This document shows, piece by piece, positions 5,888-6,670 of a stretch of DNA of 6,670 nt. Below the pieces are notes generated by a model. That model saw nothing but the letters and a program-made list of their open reading frames with translations. It was not told where the DNA came from and did no database searches. The stretch covers positions 1-6,670 of the forward strand of contig JAPLHM010000142.1 in assembly GCA_026389635.1 (NCBI GenBank), in the 5' to 3' direction. The translations under genes were made by a program, and so were the position numbers. Source of the stretch: Chloroflexota bacterium. Its GTDB lineage: Bacteria > Chloroflexota > Dehalococcoidia > GIF9 > UBA5629. The stretch's first letter is position 1; each line of letters opens with the position of its first letter.

Positions 5888-6670
5888 AATCAGCCTCTTG
5901 ATCTCGGGGATGACAGCCGCCGCCGCCTTGTATCCGGCCTCAATGGCCTCGGGGCCGCGGTAGAACTCGTAGATTTCGATATTGCTCACGTCCGGCTCTA
6001 TCATGATGTCGGCCTTCAATATGCTGGAGCGTACCATCTCATATTCCATGATATAGATGGATTGTATGAGTGTATTCATGATGCCCGGCGCCCTGGATGA
6101 TTTTTTATTGCCGGTTAACCCCAGGTGTATGCGCTTCTTGGGATCATTCAATACATTTACAGCTATGACAAAGGTTGCGCCCATGGATTTCACCACGTCC
6201 GCCGGCACCGGGTTAAGCGCCCCGCCATCCACTAAGTAGCGGCCTTCGTAATGCACCGGCACGAACACGACCGGTATGGATATGCTGGCGCGCACTGCTG
6301 TTAGAAGTGACCCCTGGGTTAGTATAACTTGCCTGGCGGAATGAATATCGGTGGCTACGGCGGCAAAGGGGATTTTGCACTGGTTGATGTTGCGGTCGCC
6401 CATAATAGGTTTGAGAAAATTCTCCACCCGCTTTCCCTGCAAAAAGCCGACCCTTATCAGCGTAAATTTAGGATCCATTAGCCGTGTAATCTTGCGCAGG
6501 TTGGCTGTGAGCGCGAGCTCCTCCATGGCCGCTATCTGCCCCTCCGTGGCGTAACAGGCTCCTACCAGCGCGCCCATGCTGGTGCCGGCGATCATGTCGA
6601 TGGGGATATTGGCTTCACGCAGGGCCTTGATAACGCCGATATGCGCCATCCCCAGAGCCGCGCCGCTTCC
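5867..6670 (-). CDS. Patatin-like phospholipase (RssA/NTE family), N-terminus missing
   Basis: Partial gene running off the right edge; 267 codons are visible and the stop is TAG at 5867-5869. The frame continues upstream of the in-frame ATG at 6647-6649: the last seven codons in the window read G-S-G-A-A-L-G, completing the glycine-rich oxyanion-hole motif G-S-G-A-A-L-G-M-A-H-I-G-V. That ATG is therefore internal, and the true start should lie a short way outside. Counting from that internal Met, the catalytic serine is S24 in G-T-S-M-G and the dyad aspartate is D141 in D-G-G-A. These are the Ser-Asp hydrolase residues of bacterial patatins, which cleave fatty acyl esters of phospholipids or related lipids. 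The visible part has no long hydrophobic segment. The physiological substrate is unknown for most such proteins. It is separated from dprA by 58 bases with a possible terminator, so it is probably a separate transcription unit. The family call is firm. Confidence 0.92.
   Translation of the reverse strand, partial: GSGAALGMAHIGVIKALREANIPIDMIAGTSMGALVGACYATEGQIAAMEELALTANLRKITRLMDPKFTLIRVGFLQGKRVENFLKPIMGDRNINQCKIPFAAVATDIHSARQVILTQGSLLTAVRASISIPVVFVPVHYEGRYLVDGGALNPVPADVVKSMGATFVIAVNVLNDPKKRIHLGLTGNKKSSRAPGIMNTLIQSIYIMEYEMVRSSILKADIMIEPDVSNIEIYEFYRGPEAIEAGYKAAAAVIPEIKRLIDGQPVT

Noticed and set aside
6647..6649. ATG as the start of the patatin gene
   Set aside because: The frame continues upstream with G-S-G-A-A-L-G, part of the conserved oxyanion-hole motif. 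This methionine is internal and the gene is simply cut by the window edge.
1..6670. CRISPR, insertion sequence, phage, toxin-antitoxin or other defence-type content
   Set aside because: No direct-repeat array, transposase, integrase, terminal repeats or toxin-like small gene pairs were seen. DprA alone is a housekeeping or competence gene and not evidence of a defence system.

Overview
The window is a compact stretch of bacterial chromosome, moderately GC-rich by eye. Every supported gene lies on the minus strand, so genes are described from high to low coordinates. No mobile element, CRISPR array, tRNA or rRNA was recognised, and no gap between genes exceeds about 60 bases. The gene set is housekeeping. 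The order dprA-topA-M24 peptidase-efp-PHP-formyltransferase, together with the style of the proteins, is most reminiscent of Chloroflexota (Dehalococcoidia-like). That placement comes from recall of gene style, not a search, and is tentative.

Layout: a patatin-like phospholipase (5867-6670) runs off the right edge and lacks only its N-terminal end. A 58-base gap follows, holding a candidate Rho-independent terminator for the patatin gene and a candidate promoter for the next block. Then come dprA (4708-5808), topA (2622-4682), an M24 Xaa-Pro peptidase (1480-2571), efp (923-1483), a PHP-domain phosphoesterase (263-919) and a truncated formyltransferase-like gene (1-257) that runs off the left edge. 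Gaps inside the block are 25, 50, -4, 3 and 5 bases, so one polycistronic mRNA reading leftwards from about 5815 is the simplest model.

Functionally, dprA and topA concern DNA: loading RecA on incoming single strands, and relaxing negative supercoils. The M24 peptidase and efp concern proline, cleaving Xaa-Pro peptides and rescuing ribosomes stalled at polyproline; the two genes overlap by four bases. The PHP protein is a predicted metal-dependent phosphoesterase. The last gene resembles the GART/PurN formyltransferase fold. A shared purpose for the whole block is not evident; linkage of growth-related genes is the likely explanation.

I found no convincing undescribed system. The points worth a second look are the arginine at the EF-P loop tip, the very short predicted leader of dprA, the same-frame efp/PHP junction with a TTG start, the divergent N-terminus of the formyltransferase-like protein, and a glutamate in the PHP protein where related families often have histidine.
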